Part shown: positions 1 through 5,924 of the stretch, piece after piece
Layout of the letters: every line of letters starts with the position of its first letter
How positions within the stretch are numbered: the first letter of the stretch is position 1
NCBI GenBank assembly: GCA_036562185.1
Contig: DATCKN010000017.1
Span: forward strand, 1 to 12,420
Reading direction: 5' to 3'
Length of the DNA: 12,420 nt
From: Thermoclostridium sp036562185
GTDB lineage: Bacteria > Bacillota > Clostridia > DSM-8532
Position numbers and translations under genes: made by a program
Notes under the pieces: generated by a model
Databases searched by the model: none
Told to the model about the DNA's origin: nothing
Seen by the model: only the letters and a program-made list of their open reading frames with translations

Positions 1-69
1 TTTCTTCTCTTTTCCATAGTTCCATACTAACTTATTTTGGCCGTTTTGTCTGTCTTAATTTCTGGTATC

Positions 70-99
70 ATTATACTTTACCTGAAAAAATATTGTTAA
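70..99 (-). promoter_or_regulatory. possible sigma-A promoter firing leftward out of the window
   Basis: On the minus strand a TTAACA -35 box (plus 94-99, 5 of 6 consensus) is followed after 18 bases by a perfect TATAAT -10 box (plus 70-75). Transcription would start near position 63 and leave the window to the left, where no start codon with a ribosome site is seen before the edge. The region is AT-rich, so a chance match is possible. Confidence 0.35.
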
Positions 100-135
100 C
101 TTCTTTCGTGGTTTGGCTGATCTGATTAGTTCTTT

Positions 136-171
136 GTTTTGTAAATTTATTAGTAAGTATAATTACAAAAC
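136..171. repeat. 9-bp inverted repeat
   Basis: GTTTTGTAA at 136-144 and TTACAAAAC at 163-171 are perfect inverted copies with an 18-base AT-rich spacer. Neither strand has a clean T-run directly after the second arm, so a terminator role is not supported. It may be a weak hairpin or a binding site. Confidence 0.45.
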
Positions 172-225
172 GGGCAATTTTAGTAATGCTCGCCATACTT
201 CAAACAATTTCCCATGGTTAAACAA

Positions 226-333
226 GTCTTATCAATTAAAGCGGCGGTTTTCTCCGGCTTGCGGGGGCAGATGATAATCTCGGGTTACCATAATTAATCG
301 AAGTTGATGTTTATATCAATCAATTGATAAGAC
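226..333. repeat. perfect 12-bp inverted repeat framing a GC-rich core
   Basis: GTCTTATCAATT (226-237) is exactly complementary in reverse to AATTGATAAGAC (322-333). The pairing can be lengthened by ACAA (222-225) with TTGT (337-340) across a 3-base bulge. The 84-base interior has a GC-rich half and a small hairpin (TTGAT/ATCAA, 304-308 with 315-319). No target-site duplication flanks the arms. It could be a structured RNA or the relic of a very small mobile element; the sequence does not decide. Confidence 0.5.
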
Positions 334-380
334 AGATTGTCCGCAGGATTTCATCCTATATTTTTAATTAATGTGGCATC

Positions 381-1187
381 TTACAAATCCCTGCACGCAT
401 TTATATAATTATTTACCTGCTGGCGGTTTACTATAATACACGCCCGTTCACCATAGCGTTCAAGTTCGGTATAAATAGCATCTGTAAGCACATCAAGGCT
501 ACGCCAAAGTGCATCTTGTGTTAAACCTGAAACAAGTGTTTTTTCGAGGATAGCTAGTTCAGCTTCGGGGAGTTTATCCACTTCTCTGTTCCTGTCAGCA
601 TCAAGAGAGTACCGGCAGCAAAGCAGCTCAATAAGCCATTTTCTCGCAATCTCAAGTTCTGTATATGCCCGCCAATACTGCCTGCGTTTTAATGCAACAG
701 CGGATAACATCAGATTATGCCAGACTGAATCTGAACACTCCGCAAGCTTTTTGTCAAATTCATTTGCTTTGGACGCCATTTCTTTTTTCTCCCAAGAGGA
801 TTGCATAGCTTTATCCACCGTTCCTGATTTATCAAATAGCACTTTCCAATGCTTCCGGATAGCAGCCGCGCTGGTGTAGGTACCATAACCAATGTCAATC
901 TCAAGATAATTATCCACCAAATATACCTGGAGCCTTTTTGGGGGAATTTGCTTAAAGTATATGAAGTTCAGGCGTTTGCTAAGCTGTGACCGGACATATT
1001 CCATAACCGTTTCCATGTTTTCATCACTGTCAATCGCTATCACAAAATCCAAATCGGATAAATCATCATAAAAACCATATGAGCCCGAGCCAACAGCAAC
1101 AAGTGCTACAATATGCTCGTTATGTTCAGTGAAGGATATTATGTAATCCATAACATTTTTTCGATCTGTTACACTGAACAATGACAT
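381..1187 (-). CDS. nucleotidyltransferase-fold protein
   Basis: A 268-residue protein read leftward. Its N-terminal part has the nucleotidyltransferase signature: a Gly-Ser pair (residues 33-36, GSGS) followed by D45-x-D47, the two metal-binding aspartates. D98 in a hydrophobic strand (LEIDIG) is a likely third carboxylate. The C-terminal half (about 130-255) is predicted all-helical, as in the substrate-binding domains of aminoglycoside- or lincosamide-type nucleotidyltransferases. The family transfers a nucleoside monophosphate to a small molecule or protein; I cannot name the acceptor, and antibiotic modification is only one possibility. The start is supported by AAGGGTG six bases upstream of the ATG, and a sigma-A-like promoter lies about 70 bases further up. 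The gene is monocistronic here and diverges from the nucleoside operon, with no evident functional link to it. Confidence 0.8.
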   Translation of the reverse strand: MSLFSVTDRKNVMDYIISFTEHNEHIVALVAVGSGSYGFYDDLSDLDFVIAIDSDENMETVMEYVRSQLSKRLNFIYFKQIPPKRLQVYLVDNYLEIDIGYGTYTSAAAIRKHWKVLFDKSGTVDKAMQSSWEKKEMASKANEFDKKLAECSDSVWHNLMLSAVALKRRQYWRAYTELEIARKWLIELLCCRYSLDADRNREVDKLPEAELAILEKTLVSGLTQDALWRSLDVLTDAIYTELERYGERACIIVNRQQVNNYINACRDL

Positions 1188-1259
1188 TTATATCACCCTT
1201 CCCGTTTATTTCAATTCCCTCAGGCAGCTTTATTCAACCGCCTGTAACATTTACCCATA

Positions 1260-1288
1260 ATTATATAACACTTGGTTGCTTTTCCCAA
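1260..1288 (-). promoter_or_regulatory. sigma-A-type promoter of the nucleotidyltransferase gene
   Basis: On the minus strand TTGGGA (plus 1283-1288) is separated by exactly 17 bases from a perfect TATAAT (plus 1260-1265). Transcription would begin near 1253 and give a leader of about 65 bases before the ATG at 1187. A small inverted repeat (GGTTG 1274-1278, CAACC 1286-1290) overlaps the -35 box and spacer and could be a repressor site. Confidence 0.55.
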
Positions 1289-1405
1289 CCGAAATATTCC
1301 TCCGATAATCTGCTTCTATATAGCTTGTTCATCACTTTACATTGCTCTTTCCATTTTAATAGCCAATCTAACTGGCGTAAAACGCCCATAACAGCTGAAT
1401 AAAAC

Positions 1406-1442
1406 CCTGACTAAAGCTTAAGGTCAGGTATAGCTGCAGCTA
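1406..1442. repeat. two adjacent inverted repeats
   Basis: CCTGAC (1406-1411) pairs with GTCAGG (1423-1428) around an 11-base loop, and two bases later TAGCTGCAGCTA (1431-1442) is a perfect 12-bp palindrome. There is no T-run after either, so they are not terminators. They could be protein-binding sites in the divergent control region; the role is unknown. Confidence 0.4.
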
Positions 1443-1592
1443 CAGTTGTTCGTACTCGAACTTTAATATTAATAAATCCTACTATTGAACAAAAAGGTAG
1501 AAAATAAAAAAGAACTGTGTCGTATTTGGACAATTAAGCAAAGGCAGGAAATATTATGTTTTCATATCTAAGCTAAGTTTCGTTAATCCGCG

Positions 1593-1607
1593 CATTATGA
1601 CATAATG
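1593..1607. promoter_or_regulatory. operator-like palindrome CATTATG-A-CATAATG
   Basis: Two perfect 7-base half-sites in inverted orientation are separated by one base. This is the geometry expected for a dimeric helix-turn-helix repressor. The same half-site recurs at 12119-12132 just after the operon. No regulator gene is present in the window to assign it to. Confidence 0.4.
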
Positions 1608-1768
1608 TTGTATTTTCCGACGTTTTATGCTAAAATTCTTATGGGAAATTTATATTTACTGAATTTTACAGTGTTCTTTTATAAATTTATGCTGCAAAAC
1701 CTACCAAAGAAACCGTGGGTTACTTTTCAACACAGGTTCGCTGTACACCCGCCTGAAAAGAGCTTTTC

Positions 1769-1810
1769 CAAAATTCACGAAAATGCCTGTGACGTTTTTG
1801 TGAAATTTTG
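1769..1810. repeat. long imperfect hairpin in the intergenic region
   Basis: The arms 1769-1783 and 1795-1810 pair over 15 positions with one G-T wobble and one bulged base (1805), and a 1784-1794 / 1785-1793 closure extends the stem by two. The stem is AT-rich (CAAAATTCAC with GTGAAATTTTG). No T-run follows, so it is not a standard terminator. It lies upstream of the candidate operon promoter and so would act as DNA, or belong to a transcript started further upstream. Confidence 0.45.
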
Positions 1811-1872
1811 CAGCAATGCTGGTCTCGTCCTGGCAAGCGGACTACAGGTTCTCAAAAGGAACTATATTCGCA

Positions 1873-1903
1873 AAGTGAATTATGTCCGAAGTGAACTAAT
1901 GTC
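1873..1903 (+). repeat. tandem direct repeat upstream of the operon promoter
   Basis: AAGTGAATTATGTC (1873-1886) is followed by AAGTGAACTAATGTC (1889-1903): same orientation, 16 bases start to start, differing by one substitution and one inserted base. The second copy ends 15 bases before the candidate -35 box at 1919. Direct repeats at this spacing and place resemble activator sites, but the match could be accidental. Confidence 0.4.
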
Positions 1904-1918
1904 TAAAGTTAAGTTCTC

Positions 1919-1947
1919 TTGGAAACTTTTCACGTGCCAAATTTAAT
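1919..1947 (+). promoter_or_regulatory. candidate promoter of the nucleoside operon
   Basis: TTGGAA (1919-1924, 4 of 6) and TTTAAT (1942-1947, 5 of 6) are separated by exactly 17 bases. This is the best rightward sigma-A-like pair I find between the divergent gene and the lipoprotein gene. Transcription would start near 1954 and give a leader of about 400 bases that contains a mini-ORF and two hairpins. A second, undetected promoter nearer to 2351 cannot be excluded, because that stretch is very AT-rich. Confidence 0.45.
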
Positions 1948-2000
1948 TTACAAAAGAATTCTGTAATTTTCCCCAATAATTTTGCATAAGGAGGACAATC

Positions 2001-2084
2001 ATGATCGTGAGGATCAAACAGAAAGAAAGGAGGAAGCATCTATTCAATTACATACAGCTATCCGCTGATGCAATAGGCCATTGA
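2001..2084 (+). CDS. possible 27-residue leader ORF
   Basis: An ATG is preceded at six bases by a perfect AAGGAGG (1988-1994), one of the best ribosome sites in the window. It opens a 27-codon frame ending in TGA (2082-2084). The peptide is basic at its start (residues 4-13 contain K/R at most positions) and has no recognisable domain. The same frame continues after the TGA to a second TGA at 2166-2168, with an internal ATG (2109) that has its own AAAAGGG upstream. It may be a leader peptide of the operon, a very small protein, or the start of a decayed gene. Translation is plausible from the ribosome site; function is unknown. Confidence 0.35.
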   Translation: MIVRIKQKERRKHLFNYIQLSADAIGH

Positions 2085-2130
2085 CGCGTCGCAGAAAAAA
2101 GGGATCAAATGTTCAAACGGAAGAGCATGT

Positions 2131-2175
2131 GCGTATTATGTATCAAAATGCGTAAGCATTATACATGAATACAGC
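2131..2175 (+). promoter_or_regulatory. long leader hairpin with GTAA tetraloop
   Basis: Arms 2131-2151 and 2156-2175 pair as GC/GC, GTATT/AATAC, ATGTAT/ATACAT and AATGC/GCATT, about 18 base pairs interrupted by small bulges (2144-2146, 2167, 2173). They are capped by GTAA, a GNRA-type tetraloop. Such a stem is very likely to fold in the operon leader RNA. No known riboswitch core is recognisable around it. Confidence 0.5.
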
Positions 2176-2252
2176 CAATATAGGGAAAAATGCTTTGTGT
2201 ATCCTGTTTCTGACCAAATTTACAAAGATACGGAGCTGTCAGATCAGGAACA

Positions 2253-2290
2253 CCGGCCTGGCTTCACAAATATAAGCGAAGCCGCGCTGG
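2253..2290 (+). promoter_or_regulatory. GC-rich leader hairpin upstream of the lipoprotein gene
   Basis: CCGGCCTGGCTTC (2253-2265) pairs with GAAGCCGCGCTGG (2278-2290) over 13 positions, with one C-C mismatch and two G-T wobbles, around a 12-base loop. It ends about 50 bases before the ribosome site of the first gene. The following sequence is AT-rich but not a T-run, so a classic attenuator is not supported; it may stabilise or regulate the mRNA. Confidence 0.5.
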
Positions 2291-2350
2291 GAATAATTTA
2301 TTTAATACACTTAGATATTATTATTAAATTAAATATAAAGGAGAGTAATT

Positions 2351-3412
2351 ATGAAAAAATTATTAGCAGTTTTATTATCAGTAATTATGATCTTTTCCTT
2401 AGCCGCATGTGGCGGAAAAAAACCAGACACAGGCAACAAAGACAACACCAATGGCAGCACCCCAACCGGTGGCAAGAAGATTAAGATCGGTATGGTTACC
2501 GACATTGGCGGTGTAAACGATGGTTCTTTCAACCAGTCGGCCTGGGAAGGTCTGCAGCGTGCTCAAAAAGAGCTGGGCATAGAAGTTCGCTATGCAGAAT
2601 CTAAAACAGATGCCGACTATGCACCTAACATTGAGGCTTTCGTCGATGAAAACTATGATCTCATCATCTGTGTAGGATACATGCTGGCCGATGCCACCAA
2701 GAAAGCAGCCCAGGCTAACCCCAATCAGAAGTTCGCCATCATCGACGACGCTTCGATTGATTTACCCAATGTTACCTGTCTGATGTTCGAACAGAGCCAG
2801 GCTTCCTATCTCGTTGGTCTTGTCGCCGGTAAAATGACAAAGACCAATAAAGTAGGCTTTGTTATCGGTATGGTCAGCCAGACCATGAATGAGTTCGGTT
2901 ACGGTTATCTTGCCGGCGTGAAGGATGCCAACCCTAACGCTACCATCCTGCAGTTCAACGCAAACTCCTTCGGCAGCACCGAAACCGGTAAATCTGCAGC
3001 TACCACGATGGTCACCAACGGTGCTGACGTAATATTCCATGCGGCAGGCGGCACAGGTCTGGGCGTAATCGAAGGATGTAAGGATGCAGGAATATGGGCT
3101 ATCGGTGTAGACAGCGACCAGTCTCCGCTTGCTCCGAACACCATTCTGACCTCTGCTATGAAGCGTGTTGACAATGCCTGCTACGAAATTGCCAAAGCCG
3201 TAGTTGATGGCAATGTTAAATCCGGAGTTATCACTTATGACCTGAAATCAGCAGGTGTGGACATTGCTCCTACCACCACCAACCTGCCGGCCGATGTGCT
3301 TGAATATGTAAATAAGGCTAAACAGGACATCATCAATGGTAAAATCGATGTTCCGAAGACCAAGGATGCCTTCGAAGCCAAATACGGAAACATCTACGAA
3401 TTAGACGACTAA
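2351..3412 (+). CDS. BMP/PnrA-family nucleoside-binding lipoprotein
   Basis: This is the extracytoplasmic substrate-binding subunit of a nucleoside ABC importer. The 353-residue product has a lipoprotein signal peptide: KK at 2-3, a hydrophobic stretch 4-16 and the lipobox L17-A-A-C20, so C20 would be lipidated and anchored to the membrane. A Gly/Lys/Asn/Thr linker (21-43) leads into the BMP domain. Family hallmarks are D51 and DGSFNQ (57-62) near the N-terminus, AAGGTGLG (231-238) and WAIGVDSDQ (249-257), with D254 at the position expected to contact ribose. Relatives (PnrA/TmpC, and the binding subunit of Nup/Bmp systems) bind purine or pyrimidine nucleosides. The start follows AAAGGAG by about eight bases. 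The gene is first in the operon and separated from its ATPase and permeases by the yjjI-yjjW pair. Nucleoside specificity is inferred from the family and the downstream deo genes. Confidence 0.93.
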   Translation: MKKLLAVLLSVIMIFSLAACGGKKPDTGNKDNTNGSTPTGGKKIKIGMVTDIGGVNDGSFNQSAWEGLQRAQKELGIEVRYAESKTDADYAPNIEAFVDENYDLIICVGYMLADATKKAAQANPNQKFAIIDDASIDLPNVTCLMFEQSQASYLVGLVAGKMTKTNKVGFVIGMVSQTMNEFGYGYLAGVKDANPNATILQFNANSFGSTETGKSAATTMVTNGADVIFHAAGGTGLGVIEGCKDAGIWAIGVDSDQSPLAPNTILTSAMKRVDNACYEIAKAVVDGNVKSGVITYDLKSAGVDIAPTTTNLPADVLEYVNKAKQDIINGKIDVPKTKDAFEAKYGNIYELDD

Positions 3413-3469
3413 TTTTAATGATTTAACTAAATTTCATACAATTTACTGCCTTGAGAAGGGATGATATTA

Positions 3470-5014
3470 ATGAGAGATATTTCTATGCAACGTGTAAATG
3501 AAACACGGGATAAAATATTGGATATTATCAAAAGTCCGACACTTACGCATGAGCAAAAGGTTGCTTCAATGGCCAATGCTGCCGATTCTCTGCTTGAAGT
3601 ATTGGACTTGCCGGAAGGACTTGACGAGCTGATGAATGTCCCCTTGGATCGTAAATGCATCTGCGATCTAAATGAGGGACACGCTCCGCTTCGTCCGAGA
3701 TATATCATCCCTGACTACGCCAAACTCATAAAGGAAGGCTGCAAATTTTTACAACTGCAGCCTCCTACCGACTTGTATGAAGCGCTTAATTGTTTGCTGA
3801 TTTTTTACAAACATGTACCCAGCGTGACCAACTTCCCGGTATATCTCGGGCAGTTGGATACGCTGCTGGAACCCTTTGTACAGGAAGTAGATGACGCTAC
3901 GGCAAAAAAACTTTTACGGGGCTTTTTACTACATGTTGAGCGCACCATTCTGGATTCCTTCTCCCATGCAAATATTGGTCCCAAGCCTACCAGGGCAGGA
4001 CGTCTTCTGATGGAAGTTGAAGCAGAACTGGAGCATGAGGTGCCTAATCTGACGTTGAAATATGAAGAAGGCGTGACAGATGACGACTTCGCCATTCTGG
4101 CTATAAAAACGGCATTGCGTGCGGCCAAGCCCAGCTTTGCCAACCACCGCATGTTTGTGCAGGAACTCGGCGAGGATTACGTCATTGCAAGCTGTTATAA
4201 CGGACTGCCGCTGGGTGGTGGCTCATATACCCTGTGCCGCCTGATTCTCGGCAACATTGCAAAACGCGCCGGCGGAATTGAAGATTTCAAATCCAATCAA
4301 CTGCCCTATGTCATGGACATCATGGCACGATACATGGACACCCGCGTACGTTTTGAAGTCGAAGAAAGCGGCTTCTTTGAAAACAACTTTTTGGCCAGGG
4401 AAGGTTTTATCCACCGTGAGCGGTTCACTGCCATGTTTGGCCTGGTAGGCCTGGCTGAATGTGTCAACATCCTGCTTGAAAAAGAAGGCCGTCCAGGTCG
4501 CTTTGGCCATGACGAATATGCCACAAAGCTTGGTGAATCCATCATAAAGCAAATTAATGATTTCAATGAACAACACCAAAGCCCATACTGTGAAGTAACC
4601 GGAGGTCACTATCTGCTGCATGCGCAGGTAGGACTTTCGGATGATCAGAATATTTCTCCGGGCACTCGTATTCCCATCGGTGAGGAACCCGATGAAATGA
4701 TTGATCACCTTTTGGTACTCAATCATTTCCACAAATATTTCCCATCCGGAACAGGTGACATTTTCCCTATTGATGTTACAGTTCATCAAAATCCCGAATA
4801 TGTTCTGGACATTGTCAAAGGTTCCTTCCGTAAAGAATTGCGTTATCTGTCATTCTATGGGAAAAACAGCGACGTAATCCGTATAACGGGTTATCTTGTC
4901 AAACGATCTGAAATTGAAAAGCTTATGAAAGGTCAAAACGTTATTCATGATACCACCGCACTTGGAATGGGCGCCGTCATAAATGGAAAGGTTCTGGAAA
5001 GAAAGGTACGTTAA
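3470..5014 (+). CDS. yjjI: YjjI-family glycyl radical enzyme
   Basis: A 514-residue glycyl radical enzyme resembling E. coli YjjI (about 516 residues). The radical site is the C-terminal VIRITGYLV, with G474 as the glycine that YjjW would convert to a radical. The expected catalytic thiyl cysteine is C242 in ASCYNGL, followed by a glycine-rich turn (249-251) and a second cysteine, C256. There is no Cys-Cys as in pyruvate formate-lyase and no Cys-x-Glu as in glycyl-radical dehydratases, so the reaction cannot be read from the motif. The family is much shorter than pyruvate formate-lyase. I chose the ATG at 3470 because AGAAGGG (3454-3460) abuts the ATG at 3461 but sits nine bases before 3470. 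It is followed two bases later by its activase. Identity is secure; the substrate is unknown to me and probably linked to nucleoside or deoxyribose breakdown. Confidence 0.9.
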   Translation: MRDISMQRVNETRDKILDIIKSPTLTHEQKVASMANAADSLLEVLDLPEGLDELMNVPLDRKCICDLNEGHAPLRPRYIIPDYAKLIKEGCKFLQLQPPTDLYEALNCLLIFYKHVPSVTNFPVYLGQLDTLLEPFVQEVDDATAKKLLRGFLLHVERTILDSFSHANIGPKPTRAGRLLMEVEAELEHEVPNLTLKYEEGVTDDDFAILAIKTALRAAKPSFANHRMFVQELGEDYVIASCYNGLPLGGGSYTLCRLILGNIAKRAGGIEDFKSNQLPYVMDIMARYMDTRVRFEVEESGFFENNFLAREGFIHRERFTAMFGLVGLAECVNILLEKEGRPGRFGHDEYATKLGESIIKQINDFNEQHQSPYCEVTGGHYLLHAQVGLSDDQNISPGTRIPIGEEPDEMIDHLLVLNHFHKYFPSGTGDIFPIDVTVHQNPEYVLDIVKGSFRKELRYLSFYGKNSDVIRITGYLVKRSEIEKLMKGQNVIHDTTALGMGAVINGKVLERKVR

Positions 5015-5016
5015 TT

Positions 5017-5859
5017 ATGGTTGCCACAGTTAATAAAATCATACCCTTCAGCGTTGTCGACGGGCCTGGTAACCGTACTGCCATCTTTCTGCAGGGCTGC
5101 AATATGAACTGTTTGTATTGCCATAACCCGGAAACACGGGCTAAATGTATACACTGCGGGGCATGCGCCTGCTCATGCCCCACAGGAGCATTGAGCTTTG
5201 AAAACAACCTGATTCATTATGATCCTACCAAATGCGTTAACTGTGATACCTGCATCCGCGCCTGCCCACATGGCAGCAGCCCAAAATCCACCGATATGAC
5301 AGCGGATGAGGTTTGGCACGCAGTGCAAAAACAAATTCCCTTTATTCGTGGTATCACAGTATCCGGCGGAGAATGTACGCTGTATCCGGAATTTTTAACC
5401 GAACTGTTTACCCTGGCGCAGTCTCATGGCCTTTCAACTCTAATTGATTCCAACGGAACCCTGGATTTTGAACATTGCCCTGATTTGTTGGCTGTGACCG
5501 ACGGCGTGATGCTTGACATAAAAGCATTTGATTCCGAGGAACACAAGCGGGTAACCGGGCGGGACAACCGGATTGTCTTAAAAAATGCATGTTTTCTTGC
5601 CAGAGAAGGCAAGCTGTATGAAGTACGCACTGTAGTTTCTCCCGGCCTTTTCGATGCAGAACGGACAATCATACAAACCGCCGGGATGCTTAGTCCATAT
5701 TTATCCGTCCGGCCCATTCGATATAAGCTTATATCCTACCGTCCGATGGGAGTCAGAACACAATATGCAAATACTCTGCAAATCCCGACAAGCGATCAAA
5801 TGAATTATTACGCTGAACTTCTTACAGCCAAAGGATTTAAAGATATTATTATTACTTAA
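5017..5859 (+). CDS. yjjW: YjjW-family glycyl-radical-enzyme activating enzyme
   Basis: A 280-residue radical SAM protein that would use S-adenosylmethionine and a reduced [4Fe-4S] cluster to abstract hydrogen from the glycine of the YjjI-type partner. The radical SAM cluster motif is C28-x3-C32-x2-C35. Two ferredoxin-type clusters are inserted next: C44, C47, C50, C54 and C73, C76, C79, C83, each ending in Cys-Pro. GGE at 117-119 is the SAM amino-group motif. This two-extra-cluster layout is typical of activases other than PflA. The gene begins two bases after yjjI and its AAAGG ribosome site lies inside the yjjI end, so the two are probably translationally coupled. The clusters imply oxygen sensitivity and an electron donor such as flavodoxin or ferredoxin encoded elsewhere. 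Confidence 0.92.
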   Translation: MVATVNKIIPFSVVDGPGNRTAIFLQGCNMNCLYCHNPETRAKCIHCGACACSCPTGALSFENNLIHYDPTKCVNCDTCIRACPHGSSPKSTDMTADEVWHAVQKQIPFIRGITVSGGECTLYPEFLTELFTLAQSHGLSTLIDSNGTLDFEHCPDLLAVTDGVMLDIKAFDSEEHKRVTGRDNRIVLKNACFLAREGKLYEVRTVVSPGLFDAERTIIQTAGMLSPYLSVRPIRYKLISYRPMGVRTQYANTLQIPTSDQMNYYAELLTAKGFKDIIIT

Positions 5860-5862
5860 ATC

Positions 5863-5875
5863 ACAGATAATCTGT
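5863..5875. repeat. 13-base palindrome in the yjjW-ATPase gap
   Basis: ACAGAT and ATCTGT form a perfect inverted repeat around a single A, four bases after the yjjW stop. It could be a small binding site or a short mRNA feature at the border between the radical-enzyme genes and the transporter genes. It is short enough to occur by chance. Confidence 0.3.
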
Positions 5876-5924
5876 ACATCGCTTACTTTCCGCAAGACTA
5901 ATACATTAAGGAGGAAAAACCGAT

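Larger units (their letters stand above)
1..380. other. intergenic region without a convincing gene
   Basis: No open frame here has both a ribosome site and protein-like content. An AT-rich left part holds a possible leftward promoter (70-99) and a 9-bp inverted repeat (136-144 with 163-171). The right part (about 226-333) is a GC-rich core framed by a perfect 12-bp inverted repeat. A short hairpin (AGGAT/ATCCT, 345-357) lies close to the stop codon of the minus-strand gene, but on that strand it is not followed by a T-run, so I do not call it a terminator. Confidence 0.6.
1188..2350. other. long divergent intergenic region, regulatory and leader sequence
   Basis: About 1.16 kb separates the leftward nucleotidyltransferase gene from the rightward operon. 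It is AT-rich. The longest rightward open frames (1181-1402, 1605-1946, 2197-2484) lack ribosome sites and family-like content, so I treat them as chance. What it does hold is a promoter on each strand, several palindromes, a long hairpin (1769-1810), a tandem direct repeat (1873-1903) and a structured leader with a mini-ORF (2001-2290). These are listed separately. Confidence 0.65.

Noticed and set aside
226..333. Insertion sequence or complete transposon
   Set aside because: The interval is only 108 bases, has no transposase and no target-site duplication; only a relic or an RNA element remains possible.
345..365. Terminator before the nucleotidyltransferase stop
   Set aside because: The AGGAT/ATCCT stem is short, and its T-rich side is on the plus strand, where no gene ends.
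1605..1946. Rightward 113-codon open frame in the intergenic region
   Set aside because: No ribosome site, starts inside a palindrome, contains the long hairpin and the direct repeats, and has no family-like pattern.
2001..2168. Reading the in-frame TGA at 2082 as selenocysteine
   Set aside because: No SECIS-like stem directly follows the TGA, the flanking peptide resembles no selenoprotein, and the stem at 2131 is too far away.
1954..2350. Purine or 2'-deoxyguanosine riboswitch in the leader
   Set aside because: I searched for the conserved junction and loop motifs and found none in either the leader or the rest of the intergenic region.
2197..2484. Rightward open frame running into the lipoprotein gene
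   Set aside because: Starts at a non-ATG codon without a ribosome site, spans the GC-rich leader hairpin and overlaps the signal peptide region of a certain gene in another frame. The frame is open back to 2077, so a decayed gene cannot be fully excluded.
4223..4789. 188-codon minus-strand frame inside yjjI
   Set aside because: It is antisense to a clearly conserved enzyme, with no ribosome site or recognisable domain; a shadow frame.
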